DNA of 64,000 bases from Dendrocalamus latiflorus (GCA_017311315.1 CM029664.1:21960302-22024301), one strand, 5' to 3'; positions 31,449-43,915 are shown, numbered from the stretch's first letter. Notes: generated by a model from the letters alone, not told the origin. A program made the numbers and translations.

Positions 31449-33206
31449 TGTTGGATCGAAGTTGGCGACAAAGGGGGGTGAATGTCGACTTTTAAAAATC
31501 CCCCTCAAGTACACACCTTAATCTTTCTCCAATAGCAACCAATGCTATGAAGAAGAAGGTGGGAAATGCTCTCTGGAAACTTGAGCACTCAGAGGAAATC
31601 AGCACTGCAAACAGGGAAACCAAAAAGGGCCAAACACTCATCAACAATAGAAAACAACACAGGCTGGAAAGGGGGGCCGGTCAGACCGCTCACTGGCCGC
31701 CGGTCTGATCGCCCATATAGGGCCGGTCTGACCGCCCATGATGAGCCGGTCTGACCAGTCTTACACCTCCGGTCTGACCGCTCCCCTGATCCTAGGCAAC
31801 CCGAGAGCAAACTAAGAAAACTGAACTTCGGGCAAAATTTCAGATCTTCAAAAACTGAGGAATTGAGGGTTTTGCTCCCAAACTTTTCAGCCCAGAGCAA
31901 CACAGCAACAAACTAAATAGCAAGGGGGCTCTAGAAAACAAAGAAATCAAACTAGAGAGCAAGAATTTCAGATTATGACAAAAATCTGAAATGTCTGCAA
32001 GACTGAACCAAAACCCAAATTACTCCCCAATCTTTGATCCTTTGCTCAAGAAACTTTGGGAATAGCTAATTGATAGCCACGGGACTTAACATACCAAGTT
32101 TCATGCCATCTCATGAAAGGAAACATGATTCTCACCAAAACCCTAGAAATGAAAAACAAGAACAGAGAAACTGAAAAATGAAAATCCTTGATTCATTCAC
32201 TTTGCTCTAGGGAGAAACCAATCAAATGATCTTGAGACCTATTTCCATCACAGAGCAACCCATTTTGGGTATTCTCAGCAAGAAACAACAAGAAATCGAA
32301 AAACTCAAGAATCACACAGAGCAAACACAACGAAGAACACAGGAGCACGAGAGATAAACTTCAGAAATTTCATTCCCAATCAAACGAGGATTACAGATGA
32401 GTCCCCATACGCATGGACATTGAAACAAGGGATGATTACATAGAGTATCAATTCATCCTCTCCCTCTCCCAACACAAGACACACACACTACATGTTTGTT
32501 GGAGAGAAGAACACACACGAACACACCCAGGGAGACACCTTCTGCACTTCTCACCCACTAAAGCCTAAAGGCAAAACAACCTCCCAAAGGCTATTTTGAC
32601 TAAAGCAAACCCTAACAACCCACTCAATCCATTGGAATGCATGCAGCCCCAAGGAGACACCCTCTCCTATTTATAGCCTTTGGCTAACGGGTCTCCAACC
32701 CGTTACGCCCTCTAAATTCCGAACAGAACCGCTTCCACCCGTGCAGCTCTGCATTTTTACTGAAACGCCCCTCCTGCACCTTCTGGGAAGCTTCCACGTT
32801 CCTTTTCATCCAAGCCTCGCAACCACCTCGAGTCTCCGTCGTCTTCGACACATCTGACCGTTCTGACCTCGACACCACCTGTGCCTAGTCCGGTCACCTC
32901 GTGTCTCGCCACGACTCCGCCTCGACGTCCTGCAGCCATCACAAACAAGAAATACATCAAATAGCACCGCTCGACACATGTAAGCATAAATAACATCAAA
33001 GAAACATACTTACGCATGAAGAAGCCCAAATCAGTCAAATTATCACAATATGCATCCTAGTCACTTTGACCAGTTTTGACCAAGTCCGACCGACACTGAT
33101 TGCACCACGCAACGACATGGTCCGACCATACAAACCAAACTCGACTTTCCTAAACCGATGGCAATTACTCATCACACCCATGGGGTCATAACCACATGGT
33201 CTCTCA
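31449..33206 (-). mobile_element. Solo LTR of the TGAGAGACC Sirevirus family, TSD TGCTC
   Basis: 1758 bp. Minus-strand TGAGAGACCATGTGGTTATG ... GATCCAACA. Flanked by a perfect 5-bp direct repeat TGCTC (31444-31448 and 33207-33211). The TATA box CTATAAATAG (minus) is near 32667-32676. Five GGTCTGAYC-type palindromes lie near 31680-31790. Inserted in the TNP2 gene. Confidence 0.93.
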
Positions 33207-33455
33207 TGCTCCTAATAAGGTAAGTTCCAAAATATTAATCTCTTCTTCTAGATGTTCTTCTCATAGTTTCTCAATTTACGTCCCTTTCCGAGCACAACAA
33301 TTAAATCCTTAACCATATCATAGACCTCTTTTCAATTAAATACCTTGGAGTTGAACTGTCCTCCTTCTATCCGTCAAATTATTTCTTCATCCTACGGGAT
33401 GGGTGAGCCCTCCGAAGGAACTTATGCATGTACACGGTTTTGCATGAGTGCTTTA

Positions 33456-34867
33456 TGAAGGAACGCGTGTATGCTACGAGAGCAGAAAACAAAAATTTCT
33501 ATCGCGCACACCAGGACATCATGCTTAAGGAGGGATCATGGATCGTTACCACTAGACGCGCAGCGCAGCGGAAGAAGAATTGGAGAAGCCGATCCAACCA
33601 CGCGCGTCGAGGTAGTAGTGGAAGTAGCCGATCGTCCCGAACAGATCGTCTCCTCCACGCGATCAACCACACCACGAGCAGATCCAATCTGTAGATTGTT
33701 GATGCCGATCAACGCCGCAACGAGCAGCGCCTCCACCGGTATCCACACGTCTGGGGCTGGAACGCCGATCGCGAGTGTACTAGCACTCGTGAGCGGCTAG
33801 GGTTTGGCTCGGGAGGTGCCGGCTAGGGTTTGGCTCGGGATAAACAGAAGCATGCACCCCTCAGCCCCTCGCCTCCATATATATAGACCTCCTCACTTGG
33901 GCCTCGTGGACCGAGGCCCAATAGGAGTCTATCCGGATCTCTATCCGAATTGAGCCCACATCCGAATCACATTCGAATTAGTGTTCCAACCCGTTAAGTG
34001 TGCGACCCTGTAGGTTCACGTATACTTGGTCGCGACCCGAAAATGCCTTTCTGGTCACCCTGTTAATAGCGACCTCTAGTAAGACATATTAACCCCAAAC
34101 TATACGTAAAGATCATATCGGCTGAACCTGTAATGTTCTCATGTACGAATCCCTTTGCCTCACGATATAGATTAAGCTCAAGGCGAGACCTGTGTCATCC
34201 TCTTAATAGCTCAATCACTCTCTCGATTCCGTGATGGATTATAAACTCGTGATTGACTCTTCAATCACCTTGGCATGGCCATGCACTTTCATAATCCATT
34301 ACATCGAGGGGCCCAGAGATATCTCTCCCATAAGGAGGGGAAAATTCTATCTTAATCATTCACATCCCACTACATGTTTCATGGCAAACCCAAAGACTAC
34401 TTTTATGACTACCCAGTTACGGAGTAGTGTTTGGTAGTCCCAAAATAAGCTACTACGCATGTTGGGAACCATGATGATCTCAAGTCTAAGGATTCCACAT
34501 AAACACTACTTGCGACCAATTGATGACACATGGAATCTCTGCAGTGTCTCATGGCGGGTCTATCCAACATATGTTCACTAACACATGTCCATATTATTGA
34601 TTTGGTATCTCCATACCATGATCCATGAGACATGATCATCAATCAATACATATGCTGATCTTTGAATCATCTTTGTTCCTCATATGATATATAATCAGGG
34701 ATCATTTAGAAATAGCAACATTTTGGCATTAAGAGTCTCATGAATAAGTCACATACTCATTGATCAATAATGATAATGTCTATTTCAAGGAACAAACTAA
34801 TGCATCATAAACATAGTATGTGATATATATAACATCTCCATGTTGCCTCTAGGGCATATCACTAACA
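33456..34867 (-). mobile_element. Copia-type solo LTR (TGTTAGTGATATGCC family), TSD TAAAG
   Basis: 1412 bp. Minus-strand TGTTAGTGATATGCCCTAGA ... GTTCCTTCA. Perfect 5-bp direct repeat CTTTA on plus (33451-33455 and 34868-34872). Same family as 41687-43097. TATATATAG (minus) near 33880 is the likely TATA box. It sits in the TNP2 pseudogene. Confidence 0.93.
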
Positions 34868-35574
34868 CTTTAGCCACACACTCTTGGTATCATCTAAGCA
34901 GTGAGTACATACTTTGGTCCCTTTTGTACTTTGGCCCAACAGGTTAGAAAGGGTAGGATAATCATTTATGGTGTAGAACAACAAGGAGTGTAAATTCAAT
35001 TTCTCTCGTTTGTATGTATTCTGTACCCCTTCAATCTACAGTGTTTTTAGATCTTCCACCAACAGAGTTAAGTACACATCAATATCATTCCCAGGTTCCT
35101 TTAGCCCTTGGATAATTATCGACAGCAAAAATACTTTCGATTCACACACAACCAAGGAGGAAGGTTGTAGATACAGAGAGTCATAGGCCAAGTGCTATGT
35201 CAGCTACTCATGTTACTAAAAGGATTCATTCCATCTGTACTCAATTCTAATCTTATATTCCTCGGTTCTGCACCAAAGTCTGCAAACCTTCTATCAAATT
35301 TTCTCCACTAGATGTAAATAATCTTCTCTCTACATCAAGCTAGATCTAAACCATCTTTAATTCTCCCTTTACTAAAAGCTAGATCTAAAATATAATGCAA
35401 TTAGGAACAAATTAATAACCATAGATAGTCAAGAAAAATGGATCTACAATCATTCTTGCCAAATCCACGGTCTCCTTTCACCAAATGGCCTCAAAGCCCG
35501 ACCACCTCAAAGCAACAGCCTGTGAGAACAGATCTTGAATTTAAGATAGATCTGTGAGGGTCGACGGGTCTACA

Positions 35575-35930
35575 ATTATTAAGTGAAATTATCATAGACG
35601 ATTTTTAATACAAACTATCTATGATGACTTAATTATCATAGATGATTTGTAATATAAATCATCTGTGAAGTATCACAGATGGTTTAAAGGAAAAATCATC
35701 TGTGATATTTGGAAATATACAGATAGTTCTTTCTAAGAACTATCTATGATACTTCACAGACGGTGTTCACCATGAACCGTCTATGATATTACCTCTTCAC
35801 AGGTGATTTTAGCACTAGCAGTAACACAGACGGTTTCTAAACTAAAACCGTCTATGATTGTATTTAATACTGACGATTTTGTTTAAGCGTTTGTGATGAA
35901 GTGTCTAGTATTAGCCTTTTTGTAGTAGTG
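35575..35930. repeat. Right subterminal repeats and terminus of CACTA element 2
   Basis: About ten copies in both orientations of ATCATAGACGGTT / AACCGTCTATGATA-type motifs, ending in the terminal GCCTTTTTGTAGTAGTG (35914-35930), the reverse complement of a canonical CACTACTACAAAAAGGC end. Confidence 0.9.
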
Positions 35931-35999
35931 TTTGTAGATAAAATCTGTAAGCACTATGTTGACTGAACCTTGATTGGTCTTGTGTCCTCGACATGGGCG

Positions 36000-36435
36000 C
36001 TCTCTCTCCCCTCTACTCTAGCCCAATACGTGTGTAGGCATTATATCTCCTCTCTTAGTTCGTTCCTCTTGGATCAAACTCTCTTTGGCCTCTAATGTTT
36101 CTTTCTTTTCCAACCTAATAATATATAGAGCATATGCATTAGGTAGTAGCCAATCTTCATGTAAATCAATGCTTAACTCAGTTAGGAGAATATTCATCTA
36201 TTGATTAAGTACTTTAGCTTTGGCTCTTGTGATTGGTCCAATAGGTGCTTGCATGTTTAGAATATTTGGTACTAACGTGCTTGATAAAAGGCTAGAGGTA
36301 GTACTTGATAAAAGAGATGATAGGTTAGTGTTAGGATTGTCCGTGTCAACTTGGATGGCTGCAAACAATACCTTTATAAAGACAATGTTTGTCAACCCAA
36401 AGCACTCGGCACTTAATTCCAAAGCACAATGGTGA
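36000..36435 (-). pseudogene. Gypsy-like polyprotein fragment
   Basis: Minus-strand reading gives a Ser/Leu-rich spacer, then APIGPITRAKAKVLNQ, a stop, and MNILLTELSIDLHEDWLL continuing toward 36000. A 'GPITRA(R/K)AK.LN' segment near the end of the reading frame is common in plant Ty3/gypsy polyproteins, so this is probably a short remnant. No RT or integrase is attached. Confidence 0.45.
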
Positions 36436-38020
36436 TAAGAAATAGCAAAATGTCATGAATGTGGACATTCGAGGGTCTCTGCATCCAGAATTTGCTACTA
36501 AAATAGCCTATTAGTTTGTTAGAAGAATGTCATTTCTAATAAATAAGTTAGGAAAACTCAATGCACTAACCATTATGGGTGTTTGGGATCCCTGTATAGC
36601 TGTGATCTGATGAGGGGTGACATGTAACTTGCTAGACTGGAGAAAGATCCGCTCCATGAGTGAAAGGTACATCACAACCACACAACACAAATTGGAAATA
36701 GGCAACAAATACAAGGAAGGAATCATGAAAGCAATAGTCAAAACAAAGATTAGATTGATACCCTAGTGCTATAGCAAAAGTAGTAGGATCGTTGGATCAA
36801 AAAGTCGATATGGAGTTACTATCCACTAGCATATTTGGGGGAACCTGTTAACCCAACACAAGATGGGTTTTACTCACTAAACTCATACACAATTTTCAAA
36901 GCACATGAGCCTGAATCTGCTAAGTCTTTAGCCCCTAATCTACTTGATCTTCTCAAGATCTCTGTGGCCTAAACCGTTTTCCCAAGTGCTAAAGTTTTGA
37001 TCCAACAAAGTTTCTAATATTTGGCAAACTACCAAAATCCCATTGCCTTGACTTGGTCTTCATCTTCCCTTATAAGCAATCACATACTTGCTACATGTAG
37101 GTGCACCAATGGCTTGCCATGCATCAGCAAGTCCCTCTCATTTTGGTTCCACTGAAGAACACCTCACTTGGACCGACTAAGCCACCTGGTGCAACCCGTC
37201 ACTCAAACTTTCCCTTCAACATTTTCTACCTTCCTTACGCTATGCTTGAGCTCAACCATCTCACCTAGCATTCTTGACCGTTCTAGGCCTCAGCTCCTCC
37301 ACAAATGTAGCCCTAATCCTCACTCTTAACTATGATTGAATCCAAGCTTTCCTGCACATCCAAAGACAAAGAAATCATTTTCGGGCATAAGTTCTTCACA
37401 ATTTGACCCACATTAGTTAAGACTTGCTTCATGCAACATAAATGCAGTGACTAAACATAATTTAATTCAATCAAAAACCTAATTCTCAAAATTCAAGAAT
37501 AGCCCTCAAATCCAATCTGACTACCAACCAAAGGCCAGTTAGACCAGTCGAGCCCAGTGCAAACAACCCTGTTTGGAATATTGTAACCGCCATTAAACCC
37601 TCAGTCATACCACCTGGTGGCCTGACCAACAACACCCCAGTAGTCAAATCGCCATGCTGTCTGACCAGCAAATCTCTAGTTGTCAAACTGGTTTCTCTGA
37701 CAAAACAACCTCTGCAAAATACAAATTGAGCAAAATTCAAAATCCAACTCCACAAATTTGGCAATGGTTCATCACACAATATCCTAGAACTTCTCACATA
37801 ATCTCTCAAAAAGAGATGTCTCAAATTAACACCGCATTTTCAATTCACAAAATATTAACTAAATAAATAAATTTGTATTGGCATAGAAATGGTAGGAAAA
37901 AACTAGATAGTACTATGTATGTTCTGAACTATTATTGGTGTTCTAGATTTTTCATGATCTCCAAGAAACTATTCGTAGGTAATTAAAATTATAACAAGTT
38001 CCCAGTGATATCATGGCATT
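36436..38020. other. No gene recognised; old repeat-like sequence
   Basis: No reading frame or family recognised. The part near 37490-37720 has degenerate GACCAG/CTGACC words resembling the palindrome clusters in the Sirevirus LTRs, so it may be a very diverged LTR on the minus strand. The rest is featureless on inspection. Confidence 0.3.
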
Positions 38021-40505
38021 TGTTAGACCATATGGTGGTCGTGTATTTAGTGATGATGAATAATTGACATTTAGGTTTCATTGGAATTTGCATTTGTAAA
38101 AGTTTTGGCCAATGCACTTGTGTTGCTGGAGTTTTCAGGGCGACAGTTGATCACAGCAGATGATCAAGGTCCATCGATCACGACAATCACTCAAGGCAGA
38201 TCGACCATGGTAGCCACCCAAGGCAGGTCGACTATGGCAATCAACCATAGCAGATGACCACGATAGGTTGGTAATGGTAGATGATCACGACAGGTCGACC
38301 ACGGCTTTTTGACCACGGTAGGTAGTCAAAGGCGTCAACCGCAATCGGTGATCGATAGAGTGAGCAATAATAACCGGTCGTTGGCCGATGCTATAGTACT
38401 AGATTGGTACTAGATAGTCTGTAATCGTTGCTACAGTGCCTGGTTGGTGGTGGGTAGCTATGGACTTTGTGATTGGTAGTCATAGACTTAGTGATATGTT
38501 GTCTTAGACTTCGCGATCGGTGCTCAGTAGTTAGTATGGTGACTGGTTGGTAGTCAGTAGTGCTACGATACTTGTGATTTCTGAGTGTTCTGAGCTAAGC
38601 GATAGGAATTTCCAAGTACTTATGTTTTCAAGTACTCAATGAGCTAGCGACCGGTCTGTGCATAGCGGTTGTAACCGGTCATAATGAGTAATATAAGGCT
38701 TGTTTCTAAAAAGCGATAGAATTTATGGTTGTGGCTAATTTGATTGATGTTGATGGATGATTAACGGTGTGTTTTGAGTGTGTGGACTAATGTCGGTAAA
38801 GATAGAAAAAACTTGTGCTGGGAAAAAACATTCCTTCGGTCTTTGCATGTGCAGATGGGCGTGGAGACGGTCATGATCTTTAACGAGAAGGACCAGGACT
38901 ATGATGGAAAATCTGAGGTCTAGGCGGTCGAGGATTTCATGAAGTGGTTGGGCTCATGCTGGGGAATGTGGAGATCAAAGGTGGTGATGTGTGGAGAGAC
39001 AACAAGAGGTGCTATCCTAGAGGCTTCGATACGTGAGGTAACGGTGTGTGATGAAAATACAGGAGGTGCTATCCTGGAGACTTCATCACGTGATGAGTTA
39101 GGAGTTGTGGATGGAGTCCATAACTGAGAAGATTTAGAGTTTGGTTATAACCCGTGTCCAAAAGGGTTTCGGGTCCGTTGGTTTTTGAAAGAGATAAAGT
39201 TTTGAGTTCACGTTTGAGGTAGACACGGTTTGTGACATTAACATATAAAAGCAGGGAGAGGCTATGGGTTAATGTAGGGTTTTTAGAGAGATTAGAGAAG
39301 GTTTTTGAGGGCTTTTCGACGAGAAGGCTTTTAGAAGTGCTTGTGAGGGCACTTTGTAAATCCACGAAAATCTAGAAATAAAGATCATCTTGAATGAGAC
39401 TAGTTCATGATTTGTTTGAAGAGTGTTGGTAGGTTGAAGTTTATGACCATGTGCAAATTGGTTGTAGATCCTACAGGCTGAAGCGATCGAGTGATCAAGC
39501 GCTGAGTGGGCGAAACCATCCAAAGTATATGACGACCAAGTAATTGAGTGTAGAGCAGTCGAAAGCTTCGCTGACCACCAGGAGACTTCAAAAAGTGGCA
39601 ACAATCATTCGCCCCCCCCCCCCCCCTCTGATTGTAGTATTCAATCCTACAACTTCCTACCCTACCCCTTTTTAAACAATCATCCTACCCTTCTCAATGG
39701 ATCAAATAACGATCAAATTAGGCGTGACATATGGAGAGAGCTAATTAAATACTGGAGCTATATGTGGAAACATGAGGACTTAAAATGGCATAACCACAAA
39801 GATGCTCTTCGTGGGACACTTCGATAGGCAATAATAATTTTAGAAAGTTCTACTTCGTAGATGACCACGGGGACACCCAAGTAACTTGATGGCTGGCCAC
39901 CATTCCTACCATTGAAAAAACTTGACTTTCGCGTGCAAAATTTGAGGAGTTTCAATTGGGAATTTTAACTTTCAACTTGAGTTTTAAAAAATGCAACTCA
40001 AATTTGAAACATTCAAATAAAAATTTTGAACTTTCACCTAAAAAAGTGCAAGGACGCTGCGAGTGATGGTGGCAGTGGCAACCCAGAAGATGGTTGGGAG
40101 GCTATTGGTTGCTGCAGTGCCTCACTAAGGATAACCCATCAGCCAATGGAGACCTCACCGCCTCAACTCCGCCTCCCAGTGGTTGTTGTCATGCCTTTAC
40201 CTCACCCTGCCTTAGATCTACTGAGCGGTTGTAAGCTTCACTGACCATCAGGAGACTTCAAAAAGTGGCAACAATTATTCACCCCCCCCCCCCAATTGCA
40301 GTATTCGATCCTACAAGTGGTATCAATGCAGGTAGTGATGGAATCAGAGAGGAATGTGAATCATCCTCCCATGCTAGATGGCACTGATTTTGCTTTTTGA
40401 AAGTGTCGTATGAAAGCTTACATTGAGGCTCAAGGCAGTGATGTCTGGAAACATATTTCTCAACCTTATGTGGTTTCTGCTAATGTTACTACCAAAAATA
40501 AAACA
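38021..40505 (+). mobile_element. Copia element 3 (host element): 5' LTR, primer-binding site and gag start
   Basis: The LTR starts TGTTAGACCATATGGTGGTC, related to the TGAGAGACC family, and is full of GACCACGG/GGTCG words. It ends at CCTACA (40315), followed by a mutated primer-binding site TGGTATCAATGC at 40318. A gag start follows near 40337 (MESERNVNHPPMLDGTDFAF, a stop, then RMKAYIEAQGSDVWKH). The element is cut at 40505 by the 5' LTR of Copia element 2. Its downstream gag and pol reappear after 57738. Confidence 0.75.
39554..40315. repeat. About 95-bp direct repeats flanking a 572-bp segment in the LTR
   Basis: AAGCTTC(G/A)CTGACCA(C/T)C + AGGAGACTTCAAAAAGTGGC + C-run + (T/C)GAT(C)CTACA occurs at 39554-39651 and 40224-40315. 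The 572 bp between them have no counterpart in the related LTRs. Either an insertion bordered by a long duplication or a nested partial element. Confidence 0.75.
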
Positions 40506-41035
40506 TGAGAGACCATGTGGAGGTCATCCCGTGTGTATGATGAGTAATTGACAATGGTTCAGGGAAGTCGAGTTTGATTTGGTTGGTTCGAACCATGTCG
40601 TTGCGTGGTGCAATGGACTCGGTCGGACTTGGTCAAACCTGGTCAAAGGGTTTAGGTTGCACATCATGATGTTTTGACAGGTTTTGGCTCTATCATGTGT
40701 AAGTATGAATTGTTGACATCATTATGCTTTCATTTATCGAGCGGTGCTATTTGATGTGTTTCTTGTCTGTGTTGACTGCAGGACGTCGAGACGGAGTCGT
40801 GGCGAGACACGAGGTGACCGGACTAGACACGGGAGGTGTCGAAGTCAGAATGGTCGAGATGTGTCGAAGACGGCGTGAACTCGAGGTGGTTGCGAGTCGT
40901 GGACAACAAGGAACGCGGAAGCTTCCCGGAAGGTGCAGGAGGGGCGAAATGGTAATTTCGCGAGGCTGCAAAAGCGGGAGCGGGTTCCGTTAGATTTAGC
41001 GGGCGTAACGGGGTGGAAACCCGTTAGCCAAGGGC

Positions 41036-41044
41036 TATAAATAG
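41036..41044 (+). promoter_or_regulatory. TATA box of the first LTR
   Basis: TATAAATAG after CGTTAGCCAAGGGC, conserved with 51492 and with the minus-strand LTRs at 7302 and 32667. The solo LTR inserted at 41687 lies inside the would-be transcript leader. Confidence 0.65.
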
Positions 41045-41686
41045 ATGTTGGTGGCTGCATGCCCACTCATGCACTCCAAGGGTTTCTAGGGTTTGCTTTA
41101 GTCAAAATGAGCTTTAGAGGGTTGTTTTGGCTTTAGGCTTTAGTTGGTGAGGCTTTAGTTGGTAGGAGAGACAGAGTTCTGTTGCTTCTTGTCCCTCTTC
41201 GATGTGTTCTTGAGTGTCTCTCCAAGAAACATGTAGAGAGAGCTTGTGTTCTTGAGTTGGGAGAGGTTGGAGATGGATTGAGAATCTTGTAATCATTCCT
41301 CTTGTATCAATCATATATCTCCTTCATCTTTATCATTATGAGATGGATTTGGTTGAGTTTTATTGAGTCCCAGGCTCTCTGGTTATTTTTCCTTCGATGC
41401 TCTTCTCTGTTGATTTTTGTGTTTCTTGATTCCTTGTTGTTTGTTGCTGGGGAGTGCCAAAATGGGTTGCTCTAGGTTGGGATGATGGCTCAAGATTATT
41501 TGATCGATATTTCCCAAGAGAAAAACTCATTTAATCTCATATTTCACTTTTGGGTCTCTGTGTTCTTCATTTCCTGTTTCTAGGGTTTTGGTTGTTTTCT
41601 TGATTCCCTTCATGAGATGGTCTGATTTTTGGTCTGAGAAGTCAGTTGGTTATTGCTAACTTGGCTGCAAAATCCCACAAGCAAAG

Positions 41687-43097
41687 TGTTAGTGATATGC
41701 CCTAGAGGCAACATGGAGATGTTGTATATATCACATACTATGTTTATGATACATTACTTTTTTCCTTGAAATAGACATTATCATTATTGATCAATGAGTA
41801 TGTGACTTATTCATGAGACTCTTAATGCTAAAATATTGCTATTTCTAAATGATCCCTGATCATATATCATATGAGGAACAAATATGATTCAAAGATCAGC
41901 ATATGTATTAATTGATGATCATGTCTCATGGATCATGGTATGGTGATACCAAATCAATAATATGGACATGTGTTAGTGAACATATGTTGGATAGACCCAC
42001 CATGAGACACTGCAGAGATTCCATGTGTCATCAGTTGGTCTCAAGTAGTGTTTATGTAGAATCCTTAGACTTGAGATCATCATGGTTCCCAACATGCATA
42101 GTAGCTTATTTTGGGACTACTAAACACTACTCCGTAACTGGGTAGTCATAAAAGTAGTCTTCAGGTTTGTCATGAAACATGTAGTGGGATGTGAATGATC
42201 AAGATAGAATTTGCCCCTCCTTATGGGAGAGATATCTCTGGGGCCCTCAATGTAATGGATTATGAAAGTGCATGACCATGCCAAGGTGATTGAGGAGTCA
42301 ATCACAAGTTTATAATCCATCACGGAATCGAGAGAGTGATTGAGCTATTAAGAGGATGACACAGGTCTCGCCTTGAGTTCAATCTATATTGTGAGGCAAA
42401 GGGATTCGTACATGAGAACATTACAGGTTCAGCCGATATGATCTTTATGTATACTTTGGGGTTAATATGTCTTACTAGAGGCCGCTATTAACAGGGTGAC
42501 CGGAAAGGCGTTTTCGGGTCGCGACCAAGTATACGTGAACCTATAGGGTCGCACACTTAACGGGTTGGAACACTAATTCGAATATGATTCGGATGTGGGC
42601 TCAATTCGGATAGAGATCCGAATAAACTCCTATTGGGCCTCGGTCTACAATGCCCAAGTGAGGAGGTCTATATATATGGTGGCGAGGGGCTGAGGGGTAC
42701 GCGCTTCTGTTAACCTCTAGCATAACCCTAGCCGCCACCTCCCGAGCCAAACCCTAGCCTCTCGTGAGTGCTAGTACACTCGCGATCGGCGATCCAGCCC
42801 GGACGTGTGGATACCGGTGGAGGCGCTGCTCGTTGCGGTGTTGATCGGCATCAACAACCTACAGATTGGATCTACTCGTGGTGTGGTTGATCGCGTGGAC
42901 GAGACGATCTGTTCGGGACGATCGGCTAATTCCACTACTACCTCGACGTGCGTGGTTGGATCGGTTTCTCCAACTCTTCTTCCGCTGCGCTGCGCGTCTA
43001 GTGGTAACGATCCATGATCCCTCCTTAGCATGATGTCCTTGTGTGCGCGGTAGAAAAGTTTTGTTTTCTGCTTTCGTAGCCTACGCGCATTCCTTTA
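41687..43097 (+). mobile_element. Copia-type solo LTR (TGTTAGTGATATGCC family), TSD CAAAG
   Basis: 1411 bp, the plus-strand counterpart of 33456-34867. Perfect 5-bp direct repeat CAAAG (41682-41686 and 43098-43102). The uninterrupted target is seen in the sister LTR at about 55985 (CCCACAAGTAAAGGACTTAAG). The last two bases are TA rather than CA. Confidence 0.93.
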
Positions 43098-43540
43098 CAA
43101 AGGACTTAAGACCACTGAGTAATTTGGATTTAGTGTGCCCTCTCTGTAGTTCTTTAGGTTTTTTAGCATTTCTAGGGTTTGAGATGCTTTTCTAAATTCC
43201 TTCAAGAGTTTGTGTCCAGGTTGTAGTCTTTGTCTCCCAAGGCTATTCCCAAGATAATCTCCAAGTTTCATGCTCAAAGAATTAGAGATTAATTGGGAAT
43301 TTGATTTTTCATTACAGCTCTCTGTAATTTTTAGTTTTTAGAGAATCTCCTGAATTCTTGGTTTTGAGATGGATTCTCTTGGTCCCTAGTCCCCCCCCCC
43401 TTGCTATTTAGAATATTTCTTTGTTGCTTTGGGTAAAAAGGATTGGAAGCAAAGTTCCAATTTCTCAGGTTTTTGCATATCTGAATCTTTTTCTCATGGT
43501 TTCAGTCTTCTGTCGCACTGCTGTTTTCAGACTATGGGGA

Positions 43541-43672
43541 GGCCGGTCTGACCGGTTCTAAACCGACGGTCAGACCGGGTCTTGGCCGGCGGTCAGACCG
43601 CCATTGGCCGTGCGGTCTGACCGGCTACTCCCGAGCGGTCTGACCGGCCATCCTCTACCGGTCTGACCGGCC
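43541..43672. repeat. Cluster of GGTC(T/A)GACC palindromes in the LTR
   Basis: Six copies of GGTCTGACC or its complement GGTCAGACC in about 130 bp. The equivalent cluster is at 56430-56562 in the second LTR and, on the other strand, at 31680-31790 in the solo LTR. It lies downstream of the TATA box, so it would be transcribed in the leader RNA. Confidence 0.85.
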
Positions 43673-43902
43673 CCTTGCTGGATATGATGTTTTTCATGTC
43701 TTTCTCTACTATGCCTTCTAGGTTTTCCTTTTGAATGCAGTGTTTCCTTCTTCTGAGTACTTAGATCTCCAGTAAGCCTAAATCTTTATTCTTCATAGCA
43801 CTCGTTGCTATTGGAGGAGATCTTTTTGATTGGAGATTTGTGCGGGACAAATTTTTAAAAGTCGACATTCACCCCCCTCTGTCGCCATTTCGGTCCAACA
43901 AT

Positions 43903-43915
43903 TGGTATCAGAGCC
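43903..43915 (+). other. Primer-binding site 1 of Copia element 2
   Basis: TGGTATCAGAGCC two bases after the LTR end, matching the initiator tRNA-Met 3' end. Confidence 0.92.

Larger units (their letters stand above)
29870..35300 (-). pseudogene. TNP2-type CACTA transposase, fragmented
   Basis: Four pieces in correct order on the minus strand. (1) 35300-34873: IRLELSTDGMNPFSNMSS and YNLPPWLC, typical of the TNP2 N-terminal half. (2) 33455-33207: VKDLIVVLGKGRKLRNYE and IFWNLPYW. (3) 31448-30629: HCIDVVHVEKNICDSLIGL, KSHDYHVLMTHMLPITIR, LCYFFNTIAQKV, LEMYFPPLFFDIMVHL, YPFERFMGIFKSYVRNRSRP and EGYATEEVIEF. (4) 30190-29880: YGVTTVDLKCVSYKDEPFV and VVDEEEYNQFDKLPPF, the DUF4216-like C-terminal domain. 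Two solo LTRs sit between pieces 1/2 and 2/3. Several stops and frame changes occur in all pieces. The enzyme would cut CACTA ends; this copy cannot be active. Confidence 0.88.
40506..43900 (+). repeat. First LTR of Copia element 2 (with nested solo LTR)
   Basis: TGAGAGACCATGTGGAGG ... TTCGGTCCAACA. About 1.98 kb after removing the insertion at 41687-43097 and one copy of its 5-bp duplication. Colinear with 50962-56790 minus its own insert. Upstream flanking bases are AAACA. Confidence 0.92.

Noticed and set aside
36511..36741. 76-codon minus-strand frame
   Set aside because: No recognisable motif and no neighbours of the same kind; likely fortuitous in AT-rich DNA.
40338..40505. Start of Copia element 2 gag
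   Set aside because: The sequence precedes the LTR at 40506 and differs from the element 2 gag; it fits the older Copia element 3 instead.
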